A DNA stretch of 64,000 bases from NCBI RefSeq assembly GCF_001556105.1, contig NZ_LSIF01000002.1, positions 49,812-113,811 of the forward strand, in the 5' to 3' direction. Position 1 is the stretch's first letter; every line of letters starts with the position of its first letter. A model generated the notes under the pieces. It ran no database searches. It had not been told where the DNA came from and was given only the letters and a program-made list of their open reading frames with translations. This document shows positions 32,404-40,715 of the stretch, in pieces. The position numbers and the translations under genes were made by a program. The stretch comes from Pseudoxanthomonas mexicana (lineage in GTDB: Bacteria > Pseudomonadota > Gammaproteobacteria > Xanthomonadales > Xanthomonadaceae).

Positions 32404-32754
32404 TCAGTAGAACAGGGGCATGAGGTAGGGGAACACGAGCGCGATCAGCACCAGGGCGGTGACGATCCAGAAGATCACCTTGTAGGCCGTCCGCACCTGG
32501 GGCACGGCGCATGCGTCGTCCGGCGCGCAGGCGCGAGCCGGCCGGAAGATGCGACGCCACGCGAAGAACAGCGCCACGAGCGCCACGCCAATGAAGATCG
32601 GCCGGTACGGTTCCAGCGCGGTCAAGTTGCCGATCCAGGCGCCGGAGAAACCCAGCGTGATCAGCACCAGCGGACCGAGGCAGCAGGTCGAGGCGAGGAT
32701 GGCGGCGAGGCCACCGGCGGCCAGTGCACCGCGGCCGTTGCTGGGGTCTGCCAT
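32404..32754 (-). CDS. merT: Mercuric ion transporter MerT
   Basis: A 116-aa inner-membrane protein. ATG 32754 (AAGGAGAT upstream) is chosen over longer in-frame readings that run into the promoter. TM1 carries ASTCCLGPLVLITLGFSG with the vicinal Cys pair; a cytosolic loop carries the second pair (ACAPDDACAVP); three membrane helices in all. Imports Hg(II) from MerP to MerA. Confidence 0.96.
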   Translation of the reverse strand: MADPSNGRGALAAGGLAAILASTCCLGPLVLITLGFSGAWIGNLTALEPYRPIFIGVALVALFFAWRRIFRPARACAPDDACAVPQVRTAYKVIFWIVTALVLIALVFPYLMPLFY

Positions 32755-32792
32755 GTGAGGGATCTCCTTCCGAGACGTTGCGTGATGCGCTA

Positions 32793-32823
32793 AGGTTACT
32801 TCCGTAGTCAAGTACGGAGTCAA
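32793..32823 (-). promoter_or_regulatory. MerR-controlled mer promoter/operator
   Basis: On the minus strand -35 TTGACT (32823-32818), 19-bp spacer with the dyad TCCGTACTTGACTACGGA, -10 TAACCT (32798-32793). This is the classical mer operator layout (compare Tn21/Tn501 type). merR lies 6 bp beyond the -35 on the other strand. Confidence 0.9.
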
Positions 32824-32828
32824 GCGCG

Positions 32829-33236
32829 ATGGTGAACGATCCGCAAACACTGACCATCGGGGCTTTCGCCAAGACCGCTGGGGTCAACGTGGAGACCATC
32901 CGGTTCTATCAGCGCAAGGGGTTATTGCCAGAACCAGGTCGGCCCGTCGGCAGTATTCGCCGCTACGGATCGGCGGACGTGGCGCGGGTGCGTTTCGTGA
33001 AATCCGCCCAGCGGCTGGGGTTCAACCTGGACGAAGTCGGCCAACTCCTACAGCTTGAGGACGGCACTCACTGCAGCGAAGCCGCCGAGCTGGCTGCGCT
33101 CCAGCTCACCGACGTGCGCACCAAGATGGCGGACCTGACGCGAATCGAAGCGGTGCTGTCACGGTTGGTCAACGAGTGCCATGCGCAGCGAGGCACTGTG
33201 TCGTGCCCGCTGATCGATTCTCTGCACGGGAGCTAG
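32829..33236 (+). CDS. merR: Mercury regulator MerR
   Basis: A 135-aa Mer[26 protein letters not shown], and the three Hg-binding Cys in THCSEA, NECHAQ and VSCPLI. Divergent from merTPA over a shared operator. Represses and, with Hg(II), activates mer. Length and Cys spacing are normal for the family. Confidence 0.96.
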   Translation: MVNDPQTLTIGAFAKTAGVNVETIRFYQRKGLLPEPGRPVGSIRRYGSADVARVRFVKSAQRLGFNLDEVGQLLQLEDGTHCSEAAELAALQLTDVRTKMADLTRIEAVLSRLVNECHAQRGTVSCPLIDSLHGS

Positions 33237-33395
33237 GCGCGTGGCTTAACCCGGTTTTCCGTTCCACTGCGCCTCAAACCCCAGTTCGAGCCGGGGGCAA
33301 GGTGACCTGCCACTGATTGTTTCCTTGCACCGACATGCGCCAGACAAAGCCCACACTGAAGGCTAAAAGCGCGTAAGCCTTGCGATACCAGAAAC

Positions 33396-33623
33396 CTACC
33401 GAACGAGAGCTGTCAGACAAGAAGGGCTAGTGCGGTCTTCCCACACTAAAATCCACCCCTTTTTTATCGGGCTTCCAGGCAAGGCGGCCAGCCGACTGGC
33501 CAAGCTGGCTTCTCTGTCTTGGATTTCCATCGGAATGCCAGTAAGCATTCGATCGAAATTCGCCTGGGCATTCTTCTTGGCCTGAGCAGGATCGCGCTCT
33601 GAGTCATCCGTTTGCTGCGTCAT
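33396..33623 (-). CDS. Small hypothetical protein
   Basis: A 75-aa reading frame with a good ribosome site (GAGGAG 6 nt before the ATG). Hydrophilic N-terminus (TQQTDDSERDPAQAKKNAQ), then FDRMLTGIPMEIQDREASLA. No family recognised. The downstream end reads less protein-like, so the C-terminus may be shortened. The 160 bp between merR and this gene show nothing I recognise. Confidence 0.45.
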   Translation of the reverse strand: MTQQTDDSERDPAQAKKNAQANFDRMLTGIPMEIQDREASLASRLAALPGSPIKKGWILVWEDRTSPSCLTALVR

Positions 33624-33805
33624 CGGTGCTCCTCAAGCGTGCCCGGTTCATCCTCAAAACCTACCAAGCCTGCGCCCATCATGCTCGCGGAACTGAAGGC
33701 TATCAGGGCTGGAGCGTCCGGCGCGGGCTAGCCGCAACGTGAGCAAGACACCGATCAAGGGCGGAGCCATTCAAACACCAGACTCACCAAGCCGGCCACG
33801 CCGCG

Positions 33806-33833
33806 GTTTTACATAAGCGACGTTATGCGAAGT
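33806..33833 (-). other. dif-like XerC/XerD recombination site X1
   Basis: 28 bp with two 11-bp arms and a 6-bp centre. On the minus strand: XerC-type arm ACTTCGCATAA, centre CGTCGC, XerD-type arm TTATGTAAAAC. E. coli dif is GGTGCGCATAA / TGTATA / TTATGTTAAAT, so all core positions agree. It lies 119 bp upstream of the three-gene cassette; the surrounding 33624-33951 holds no gene and is AT-rich near the site (TTGATTATATTACATTAATT). Confidence 0.8.
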
Positions 33834-33916
33834 AAGCTATTGATTATATTACATTAATTGAGGAATCACAAGGCCTGTAGTTGCACCGTGCGCTGGCCGG
33901 CCACAAGCGCGATAAG

Positions 33917-33931
33917 CTAAGCATTCCTTAG
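33917..33931 (+). promoter_or_regulatory. CTAAG-N5-CTTAG palindrome before cassette copy 1
   Basis: CTAAG CATTC CTTAG, 21 bp before the start of the BPSL0761-family gene. The same palindrome (CTAAG TATTC CTTAG) sits 20 bp before copy 2 at 61785-61799 although the DNA around it has diverged, which suggests an operator or promoter element. Confidence 0.55.
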
Positions 33932-33951
33932 TGCTAGTCATTCTTGATGTC

Positions 33952-34224
33952 ATGACGATGCCATCTGAGCGCACCCGCAATGTGCTGCAGGCGGGCGCAT
34001 TCCTCAGGCAGCTAGCGGCCAGCCAAGCCGTGCCCAAAGAGGTGCGGCAAGAGGCATATCGACTGCTGCGGCACTATCCAACCGTCAGCGACATCGAGGC
34101 GATTGCTGAGCACGAAGAGCGGCTGCGAGCGCTGACCCAGTCGGCCTTCGTGCGACCCTATCTGAGCAGCGAGATTGAGGCGGATTGGTTCTCCGGGTAC
34201 CCGCTTGGCCCTCATCGCATTTGA
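33952..34224 (+). CDS. BPSL0761-family protein (cassette copy 1)
   Basis: A 90-aa protein starting MTMPSERTRNVLQAGAFL. The pattern ERTRxxxxxxxFLxxL followed by RLLRHYPTVSDIEAIA matches the BPSL0761 family (unknown function). ATG 33952 is chosen because copy 2 has a start codon at the same place. Nearly identical to the product at 61493-61765. Followed 2 bp later by an SseB-family gene. Confidence 0.8.
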   Translation: MTMPSERTRNVLQAGAFLRQLAASQAVPKEVRQEAYRLLRHYPTVSDIEAIAEHEERLRALTQSAFVRPYLSSEIEADWFSGYPLGPHRI

Positions 34225-34226
34225 CC

Positions 34227-34988
34227 ATGAAGCAACCGAGCAGGCCGCGTGGAAGAGGGACTACGTCTGCGGAGACAGCGCTGGAGGCTTCCTTTGAACG
34301 GGCCCGCGACAGTGCAGCCGAGGAACGCGCATTCTTCAAGCGACTGATGGATGCGATCGTGTACGTGCATGCGCCCGTCTCGGACGACGCGCGGACACTG
34401 CGCCTCGTCCAGTTCCGCCATCCTGACGGTTTCGATGCGATCCCTTTCTTTACCTCGCTCGACAAGGCGCAGGCGGCCAGCTCGGCTGCTGTCAGAATTC
34501 TGGGAGTTTCAGGCCGTGAGCTGCTAACCGGTACTCGCGGCGCGACGTTGATGCTCAATCCCAACGACGGCGGCGTTGTCCTGTACCCGGAAGAGGTTGC
34601 GACATTGTTGGATACGGGCTTTCTGGCCAGGGTGGAACGGCTGGCGCCGGCGGAGTTCGCGGTTAGACCTGCCCAGGCCGCACCGGCTTGGCTCGCTCCG
34701 GCCATCAGCGGCAGCCTTGAGCACGCCGACTTCGTCTCGTCGGCGTATCTCCTGGAAACTCACTCGTCAGGGGGCGTCGAACAGCCTCCCGGTCTGTTGA
34801 TCTGGTTGGTGGTCGACCTGGCTTTCGCCGAGCGGGCGGCTCGTCTGGTGACCACCGCCATACAGCCCTTATGCTCAGATTTGGACGTAATCATCGACTT
34901 GGCGGTCCATGACGTATCGCTGCCTTTGCCGGCGGGCTTGGATGATCCCCAGATCCTGCCCATATTCACGAGAATCAAGCCAACTTGA
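34227..34988 (+). CDS. SseB-family protein (cassette copy 1)
   Basis: A 253-aa protein. The middle (LRLVQFRHPDGFDAIPFFTS, later GATLMLNPNDGGVVLYPEEV) fits the SseB N-terminal domain; the second half also resembles the SseB C-terminal domain. SseB proteins are of uncertain function (named for enhanced serine sensitivity). The N-terminal 25 residues are basic and Arg/Ser-rich. Second gene of the cassette; about 80% identical to the product at 60732-61490. Confidence 0.75.
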   Translation: MKQPSRPRGRGTTSAETALEASFERARDSAAEERAFFKRLMDAIVYVHAPVSDDARTLRLVQFRHPDGFDAIPFFTSLDKAQAASSAAVRILGVSGRELLTGTRGATLMLNPNDGGVVLYPEEVATLLDTGFLARVERLAPAEFAVRPAQAAPAWLAPAISGSLEHADFVSSAYLLETHSSGGVEQPPGLLIWLVVDLAFAERAARLVTTAIQPLCSDLDVIIDLAVHDVSLPLPAGLDDPQILPIFTRIKPT

Positions 34989-35005
34989 GCGCAGCTCATC
35001 GGCCT

Positions 35006-35164
35006 ATGAGCCCTGAAGACAAGCTACTAGCACTCCTTCCGGAATTGACCGAGGAAGAGAAGGATCGGCGGACCCGCGAGGGTATGGCCGACGTCGACGC
35101 TGGACGTACGATCCCGCACGAGGAACTACTGCAATGGATCAGGCGATGGTCGGAGCCTTCCTGA
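35006..35164 (+). CDS. 52-aa antitoxin-like protein (cassette copy 1)
   Basis: A short frame starting MSPEDKLLALLPELTEEEKD, then GMADVDAGRTIPHEELLQWI. The end resembles the toxin-wrapping tail of RelB/ParD-type antitoxins (DVDAGRxxxHEE), but there is no DNA-binding domain and no toxin gene nearby. A close homologue with the same length follows the other SseB copy (60555-60713), which supports real coding. Starts 17 bp after the SseB stop. Confidence 0.7.
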   Translation: MSPEDKLLALLPELTEEEKDRRTREGMADVDAGRTIPHEELLQWIRRWSEPS

Positions 35165-35295
35165 GCAGTACTCCAGGAATGCCTGTGTCACGCGGCTTCT
35201 GGTTCGATCAAGCCTAGGTCTGAAATCCACGAACTGCCTGACGTCGAGGCTTTCCTCGTTGAATCATGGTGTTAGAGCCGATTCGGCTGTTTTTC

Positions 35296-35931
35296 TCACG
35301 AATCCCTGCCGACCCTCTTCATGCTATTGAGACGTTTCATGAACGCCTGTTCCGCAGCGGATCCATCGTCAGGGTTTGGTGCGTGGATCACCAGGTGAAG
35401 ATGCCTGAGGTTGGGATCCTTGAGAATAGTCTCGACTTGGCTCCTCTTGGGGATGCAAGTCACCTCGACTTTCCCGAACTCCTCTAGAACTTTCTCAGCG
35501 GAGAACTGACGGTCAAACAGAGCCTTTGCGTTCCTGGGCGTCATTCGCAATCCGCCGTTCCCAGTCTCGAAGATGAACAGATGCTCCTTTAGGTAGAAGC
35601 GAAACCTGAAGTACTTCGGGTTCGGCCTCAGGCCATCCGGGATTGAAATCTTCCCGAGCTCATCGGCGTCGGCATTCTTGCCGGTGGTAAGGTTGATCCA
35701 GTCCCCGTCTTTCTTGATCTGGGTGAAAGTGCCGATCAATCCCTGGACAAATGCGCCGGCGGCACGCGGCTTTTCCGCCAGCGATAGGAACGTCAGTAGT
35801 CCGAAGCGATCCCCTCTGATGCGGGATGCCATGCGCCGGTTTCGGACCAACTGAATTAGTCTCTGGTAGCCCGGCGCACTGTGTGGATGAGTAACGATGT
35901 TTAATGCGCCCAAGCGCAGCGTACGTTCCAT
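35296..35931 (-). CDS. DUF4747-family protein, probably C-terminally shortened
   Basis: A 211-aa protein. ATG 35931 has GAGGGGG upstream and starts MERTLRLGALNIVTHPHS, the DUF4747 N-terminal signature; further family features are RIRGDRFGLLTF, IPDGLRPNPKYFRFRFYL and HLVIHAPNPDD. As I remember the family, members are longer, and the end RLNSMKRVGRDS looks abrupt, so a frameshift or truncation is likely. Function unknown. Between 35165 and 35295 I see no gene. It lies between the cassette and the tRNA pair, in lower-GC DNA. Confidence 0.7.
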   Translation of the reverse strand: MERTLRLGALNIVTHPHSAPGYQRLIQLVRNRRMASRIRGDRFGLLTFLSLAEKPRAAGAFVQGLIGTFTQIKKDGDWINLTTGKNADADELGKISIPDGLRPNPKYFRFRFYLKEHLFIFETGNGGLRMTPRNAKALFDRQFSAEKVLEEFGKVEVTCIPKRSQVETILKDPNLRHLHLVIHAPNPDDGSAAEQAFMKRLNSMKRVGRDS

Positions 35932-36026
35932 GCGACCCCCTCGATCCTTGTAGGGGCCAAGATACCAACAAGTCGACTCCTCGTCGTACTGAAGGGCGGG
36001 CGGCCTCAATTCCGGAAGGACTCCGG

Positions 36027-36057
36027 AAAAAAAGTAGGGCCGCCTCTCGGCAGCCCT
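36027..36057 (-). terminator. Rho-independent terminator after tRNA-Glu
   Basis: Minus strand: stem AGGGC-T-GCC, loop GAGA, GGC-G-GCCCT (36057-36036), then TACTTTTTTT. Located 17 bp past the tRNA 3' end, so it ends the tRNA-Ala/tRNA-Glu transcript. Confidence 0.85.
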
Positions 36058-36073
36058 AAGTACTTGATAAAGT

Positions 36074-36149
36074 TGGCGTCCCCACGGGGATTCGAACCCC
36101 GGTCGCTACCGTGAAAGGGTAATGTCCTAGGCCTCTAGACGATGGGGAC
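36074..36149 (-). tRNA. tRNA-Glu (TTC)
   Basis: 76 nt including an encoded CCA. Acceptor GTCCCCA pairs with TGGGGAC; D-arm TCGTCTAGAGGCCTAGGAC; anticodon loop CCCTTTCACGG with TTC; T-arm GGTTCGAATCC. Its 3' end points left, towards the accessory DNA. Confidence 0.97.
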
Positions 36150-36198
36150 GCACGAAAGTGTTACCAGTTGTCTTTCCGGACGGCCTATTGACCGGAAG

Positions 36199-36274
36199 TG
36201 GTGGAGCCAGGCGGGATCGAACCGCCGACCTCCTGCATGCCATGCAGGCGCTCTCCCAGCTGAGCTATGGCCCC
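36199..36274 (-). tRNA. tRNA-Ala (GGC)
   Basis: 76 nt with encoded CCA. Acceptor GGGGCCA/TGGCTCC (one G-T pair), D-arm AGCTCAGCTGGGAGAGC, anticodon stem-loop CTGCATGGCATGCAG with GGC, T-arm GGTTCGATCCC. Same strand as and 49 bp upstream of tRNA-Glu; probably one transcript. Confidence 0.97.
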
Positions 36275-36411
36275 ACGTGCTGGCAGGAGCGGAATAATAG
36301 CCAGCCTCTTCCGGATGCGCAAGCTTCCGTTACGAAAAATTTCACGACTGGCGCATGCCAGGGCATGCGGGTGAAATAGGCGCGTTCGAATCGATAGGCA
36401 TTGTGCAGCGG

Positions 36412-37152
36412 ATGATCGGTTTTTCAGTGAAGGCGTGGGCGGCGTGGGCGCCGGGATTGGTGGACCACGGTGCATGGCGCGCGTGGGCCGCTGCGCCTTG
36501 GGCGCCGTCGGGCAATGACATGCCTGCCCTCACCGAGGTGCCCGCCATGCAGCGGCGGCGCATCGAAAGGCTGGGACGCATGGCGATCCAGACAGCGTGC
36601 TGGTGCCAGCAGGCGGAGGAAAGCGGTGTGCCGCTGGTGTTCGCATCGCGTCACGGCGATGTCGGGCGATCAATGGAGTTGCTCGAAGCACTCGCCGCTG
36701 ACGAACCGCCATCGCCGACGACGTTCGGACTGTCGGTCCACAACGCCATCGCAGCGCTGTATTCGATCCTGCGCCGCGAACGCGGCAACTACATCGCGCT
36801 GGCGGGTGGCATGGCGACGGTCGAGGCGGCCTGCGTGGAGGCCGCCGGTTTGCTGGCCGACGGCGCGCGCGAGGTGCTGGTGGTGGTGTACGACGCGCCA
36901 TTGCCTGCCGTGTATGCGGACTTCGCGGACGAACCCGACGCCGGCTTCGCCTGGTGCTGGCGCCTCGCCGCAGCGGGCACGGATGCGGACGCCCCGACCT
37001 ACCGGTTGGCATGGGAGCCCGAACAACCTGGCCATGACGTCGCTACGGGGCTGCCGCACGGCCTAGAAGTGCTGCGCTTCTTCCTGTCCCGCGAGCCGGA
37101 ACTGAGGCTTGCAGGAGAGGGCTCCGTGTGGCGCTGGCGCCGAGATGTCTGA
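36412..37152 (+). CDS. Beta-ketoacyl synthase chain-length-factor-like protein (pigment cluster)
   Basis: A 246-aa protein of the ketoacyl-synthase N-terminal-like type found at the head of aryl-polyene clusters. HGDVGRSMELLEALA and FGLSVHNAIAALYSI resemble the KS fold, but the active-site Cys is absent, as in chain-length factors. I start at ATG 36412 (MIGFSVKAW). First of 18 co-directional genes for a xanthomonadin-type aryl polyene; likely partners a KS from the same cluster in setting polyene length. Confidence 0.8.
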   Translation: MIGFSVKAWAAWAPGLVDHGAWRAWAAAPWAPSGNDMPALTEVPAMQRRRIERLGRMAIQTACWCQQAEESGVPLVFASRHGDVGRSMELLEALAADEPPSPTTFGLSVHNAIAALYSILRRERGNYIALAGGMATVEAACVEAAGLLADGAREVLVVVYDAPLPAVYADFADEPDAGFAWCWRLAAAGTDADAPTYRLAWEPEQPGHDVATGLPHGLEVLRFFLSREPELRLAGEGSVWRWRRDV

Positions 37153-37942
37153 CCGGCTGGACCATGCCTGGCGCGTTTTTGGCACGGGGCTGAGCTTCCT
37201 CGCCTTCGGGCTGGGAGGGTTGTTCCTGGGGGCGTGCGTGCTGCCCGTGCTGCTCCTCGTGGTGCGCGATGAAGAACGACGACGTCGCTGCGCGCGACGC
37301 GTGGTGCAGGCCAGCTTCGCGGGCCATGTCGAACTGATGCGGCGCCTGGGCGTGATGACCTACGAGATCCGCGGGCGCGAGCGCCTGCAGCGCGACGGCC
37401 TGCTGATCCTGGCCAATCATCCGACCCTGATCGACGTGGTGCTGCTGATCTCGCTGCTGCCCAATGCCGACTGCGTCGTGAAGTCGGCGGTGGCGCGCAA
37501 CGCGTTCATGAGGGGGGCGGTCAGGGCCGCCGGTTATGTCGCCAACGATGATGGCGCGGGACTGGTCGAGGACTGCATCGCCGCTGTGAAAGCGGGCGGC
37601 AACCTGGTCATTTTCCCGGAGGGCACGCGCACGCGTCCCGGCGAACCCATCAAGCTGCAGCGTGGCGCCGCCAACATCGCGATTCGTGGACGTCTGGACA
37701 TCACCCCCGTGCGTATCCGCTGTGTGCCGCCGACGCTTGGGAAAGGGGATAAGTGGTATCGTGTGCCGCCGGTGCGGTTCCACATGGTGATCGACGTTCA
37801 GGAAGACCTGCCGATCGCCCCGTTCCTGAACGGAACGCAGGGGACGGACCCATCGGCAGGGGGAGAAGCGCTGGCAGCCCGGCGGCTCACGGAACATCTG
37901 GCCAACTACTTTGCGGGAGATCCATCGCGTGCAGGCACTTGA
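37145..37942 (+). CDS. 1-acylglycerol-3-phosphate-type acyltransferase (pigment cluster)
   Basis: A 265-aa PlsC-family acyltransferase with one N-terminal membrane helix, the catalytic NHPTLID motif (about res. 94), and FPEGTRTRPGEP (about res. 157). Overlaps the previous stop. In aryl-polyene clusters such enzymes are thought to attach the polyene acyl chain to a glycerol-based lipid. Confidence 0.88.
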   Translation: MSDRLDHAWRVFGTGLSFLAFGLGGLFLGACVLPVLLLVVRDEERRRRCARRVVQASFAGHVELMRRLGVMTYEIRGRERLQRDGLLILANHPTLIDVVLLISLLPNADCVVKSAVARNAFMRGAVRAAGYVANDDGAGLVEDCIAAVKAGGNLVIFPEGTRTRPGEPIKLQRGAANIAIRGRLDITPVRIRCVPPTLGKGDKWYRVPPVRFHMVIDVQEDLPIAPFLNGTQGTDPSAGGEALAARRLTEHLANYFAGDPSRAGT

Positions 37943-38189
37943 GCACGAGATCAAGGAATTGATCATTTCGTCGCTGTCGCTGGAGGACATCTCACCGGAC
38001 GACATCGATACCAGCGCGCCGTTGTTCGTGGAAGGGCTCGGCCTGGATTCGATCGATGCGCTCGAACTCGGATTGGCGCTGCAGAAGCGCTACGGCGTGG
38101 CGCTCGCCGCCGACTCGCAGGAAACCCGCCGGCATTTCGCCAGCGTGCGTGCGCTGGCGGATTTCGTCGCCTCGCAGGGCAAGGCCTGA
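37929..38189 (+). CDS. Acyl carrier protein 1 (pigment cluster)
   Basis: An 86-aa ACP. The phosphopantetheine Ser lies in GLGLDSIDALELG. Start is GTG 37929, overlapping the acyltransferase stop. Carries the growing aryl polyene with the second ACP 25 bp downstream. Confidence 0.9.
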   Translation: MQALEHEIKELIISSLSLEDISPDDIDTSAPLFVEGLGLDSIDALELGLALQKRYGVALAADSQETRRHFASVRALADFVASQGKA

Positions 38190-38213
38190 GCACCGACGGG
38201 CAGGACAGGCAAG

Positions 38214-38468
38214 ATGACCAAGAATGAACTTTTCGACCGGATCGTCACGATCCTGCATGACAGCTTCGAGATCGAGCCCGCGCGCATCACGCCCGAGGCC
38301 CGGCTCTACGACGACCTCGATATCGACAGCATCGACGCCGTCGACCTGATCGTGCAGCTCAAACCGTTGCTGGGGCGCAGCCTGCAGCCGGATGCGTTCA
38401 AGTCGGTGCGCACGGTGCAGGACATCGTGGACGTGCTGTACGGCCTGATCCGCGAACAAGCCGCCTGA
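38214..38468 (+). CDS. Acyl carrier protein 2 (pigment cluster)
   Basis: An 84-aa ACP with phosphopantetheine site LDIDSIDAVDLIVQ. Two adjacent ACPs are a constant feature of aryl-polyene clusters. Confidence 0.92.
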   Translation: MTKNELFDRIVTILHDSFEIEPARITPEARLYDDLDIDSIDAVDLIVQLKPLLGRSLQPDAFKSVRTVQDIVDVLYGLIREQAA

Positions 38469-38485
38469 GCGCAGGCCGCGTTCCC

Positions 38486-39037
38486 GTGTCCCGGATAGGC
38501 GCGGCCATCTTCGTGGCGTTGTCGGTGGCGTACCCGCTGGTGGTGTACTGGGCGATGGGCCGCTTCGAGCCGCGCTGGCTGGCGGTGCTGCTGCTGGTCC
38601 TCGCCGTGCTTCGTGCCATCGCGACCCGCCAGGCCATCTGGCTGGTCGCCGCCGCCGGCGCCGCGATACTGGCGGCACTGGCCACGGCCTTCAATGAGGC
38701 GCTGCCGCTGAAGCTGTACCCGGCGCTGATCAATGCGGTGATGCTGGTGGTGTTCGCGACCAGCCTGGTGTTCCCGCCCTCGGCGGTGGAACGCATCGCA
38801 CGCATGACGGAACCCGACCTGCCGCCGGCCGGCGTGGCCTATACGCGCCGCGTCACCCAGGTGTGGTGCGGTTTTTTCGTCTTCAATGGCGCGCTCGCGC
38901 TGGTCACGGCGTTGTGGATGTCGGACCGCGCCTGGGCGCTCTACAACGGCCTGATCGCGTACGCGCTGATCGGCCTGTTGTTCGGGGCCGAATGGCTGGT
39001 GCGGCAGCGGGTGAAGGCGGGGTACCGGCATGGCTGA
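38486..39037 (+). CDS. Membrane protein of aryl-polyene clusters
   Basis: A 183-aa protein with five or six hydrophobic helices (for example LAVLLLVLAVLRAIA and LYPALINAVMLVVFATSLV). Conserved ERIARMTEPDLPP and YTRRVTQVWCGFFVFNG are typical of the COG4648-like membrane protein of these clusters. Function unknown. GTG start at 38486; overlaps the next gene by ATGG/CTGA spacing of 8 bp. Confidence 0.78.
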   Translation: MSRIGAAIFVALSVAYPLVVYWAMGRFEPRWLAVLLLVLAVLRAIATRQAIWLVAAAGAAILAALATAFNEALPLKLYPALINAVMLVVFATSLVFPPSAVERIARMTEPDLPPAGVAYTRRVTQVWCGFFVFNGALALVTALWMSDRAWALYNGLIAYALIGLLFGAEWLVRQRVKAGYRHG

Positions 39038-40715
39038 GTGGCGCTCGCTCGCCGACGTCGCCGTGCGACCCTTGCCGGGACGCGCATTCCTTGCCGCAGG
39101 CGCCGCGTCTGCGGACCATGCGGACTTCCACCGCGATGTGCTGCGCTGGAAGGCGAGTCTCCGAGCACGTGCCGGCGATACCTGGGCACTCCATTTCGAG
39201 GACGCCGCGCGTTTTGCCGCAGCGCTTTACGGTGCATGGCACGCCGGCAAGACCGTGGTGCTGCCCGGCGATGCGCTGGCCGGCACCCAGTCCCGCCTGC
39301 GGACACGGGTGGACGGCTTCGTCGGCGACTGGATCGACAGCGAGATGCCGACGCCGGATCACGCGCCGGATGCCGATGCCGCGGCGGGAGCGCTCGATGC
39401 GAACGCCACGCGCCTGGTCGTGTTCACCTCGGGCAGTACCGGTGAGCCGGTCGCCATCGAGAAGCGGCTGCGCCAGCTCGACGCCGAGGTGCATGCGCTG
39501 GAAGCGGCGCTTGGCAGCGGCCTCGATGGCGTCGCGGTGCATGGCACCGTGTCGCACCAGCACATCTACGGCCTGCTGTTCCGGGTGCTGTGGCCGCTCG
39601 CGGCCGGGCGCGCGATCGTGTCGCGGGCGTTCTTTCCCGAAGACCTGCTGGCGGCGATGGACGGGCAGGATGCGGTGCTGGTCGCCAGCCCCGCGCACCT
39701 GAAGCGTCTGCCGGCACAGCTGTCGTGGGCATCGCTGCACGGCAAGTTGCGCGCTGTGTTTTCGTCCGGGGGCGCACTGCCTGCCGAGGCGGCACACGAT
39801 GCCGCCCGCCTGCTCGGCGTGCCGCCGACGGAGATCCTGGGGAGCAGCGAGACCGGTGGCATGGCGTGGCGCCGCTGGGACGAGGAGCAGCCCGCGTGGC
39901 GCCCGCTGCCCGGCGTCGACTGGCGCGTGCAGGACGGCTCACTGGAGGTGCGTTCGCCACATCTGGCCGATGCCGTGTGGTGGCGCAGCCAGGACCGCGC
40001 CGAGCCCGACGGCGCTGGCGGGTTCCGCCTGCTCGGCCGGACGGACCGCATCGTCAAGGTGGAAGAGCGACGCGTCTCGCTGGATGCACTGGAGCGCCAG
40101 ATCCGCGCGCATCCCGCGGTAAGCGACGTGCGCGTGGTCCTGCTGGGTGGCACGCGCAGCACCCTGGCGGCCGTCGTCGCAACGGCGGACGGCACGCCTG
40201 TGCCCGACGATGCCGCGGCACGCCGCGCATTGGCGCAGGGGCTGTCGCGTCATCTCGCCCGCACGCAGGATGCCGTGACGCGTCCGCGTCGCTGGCGCTT
40301 CGTGCCGGCACTGCCCAGCAATGCGCAGGGCAAGGTGACCGAAGCATCCTTGACGGCCTTGTTCCGCCCGGAGCGACCCACGCCGACATGGAAGCTGCGG
40401 GAGGCTGCCCGCGCCCAGGTGGAATTGCCGCTGGACGCATCGTTGGCCGTGTTCGACGGCCACTTCCTGCAGGCGGCCGTCCTGCCGGGCGTGGCACAAC
40501 TCGACTGGGCGGTGCAGCTGGCCCGCGAGGTGTTCGCGATACCGCCCCGTTTCCTGCGCATGGAAGCACTGAAGTTCCAGCGCGTCGCACGGCCCGGCGA
40601 CCTGGTCCGGCTGGATCTCGAATGGCAGGCGGAGCGCATGACGCTGGCGTTCCGCTACACCTCCGTGCACGGCCCGCATGCGAGCGGCCGCGTGGTGTTC
40701 GCGAATGGGGAATGA
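39030..40715 (+). CDS. AMP-dependent acyl-ACP ligase fused to a hotdog dehydratase
   Basis: A 561-aa fusion. Residues 1-430 are an AMP-forming ligase: P-loop VVFTSGSTGEPVAIEK, GSSETGGMAWR, RTDRIVKVEERR, and a C-terminal catalytic Lys in NAQGKVTE. Residues 450-561 are a FabA/FabZ-like hotdog domain (FDGHFLQAAVLPGVAQLDWA) similar to ApeI. The ligase would load an aromatic starter acid on ACP and the dehydratase would form double bonds. In other clusters the two are also found as separate genes. Confidence 0.85.
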   Translation: MAEWRSLADVAVRPLPGRAFLAAGAASADHADFHRDVLRWKASLRARAGDTWALHFEDAARFAAALYGAWHAGKTVVLPGDALAGTQSRLRTRVDGFVGDWIDSEMPTPDHAPDADAAAGALDANATRLVVFTSGSTGEPVAIEKRLRQLDAEVHALEAALGSGLDGVAVHGTVSHQHIYGLLFRVLWPLAAGRAIVSRAFFPEDLLAAMDGQDAVLVASPAHLKRLPAQLSWASLHGKLRAVFSSGGALPAEAAHDAARLLGVPPTEILGSSETGGMAWRRWDEEQPAWRPLPGVDWRVQDGSLEVRSPHLADAVWWRSQDRAEPDGAGGFRLLGRTDRIVKVEERRVSLDALERQIRAHPAVSDVRVVLLGGTRSTLAAVVATADGTPVPDDAAARRALAQGLSRHLARTQDAVTRPRRWRFVPALPSNAQGKVTEASLTALFRPERPTPTWKLREAARAQVELPLDASLAVFDGHFLQAAVLPGVAQLDWAVQLAREVFAIPPRFLRMEALKFQRVARPGDLVRLDLEWQAERMTLAFRYTSVHGPHASGRVVFANGE

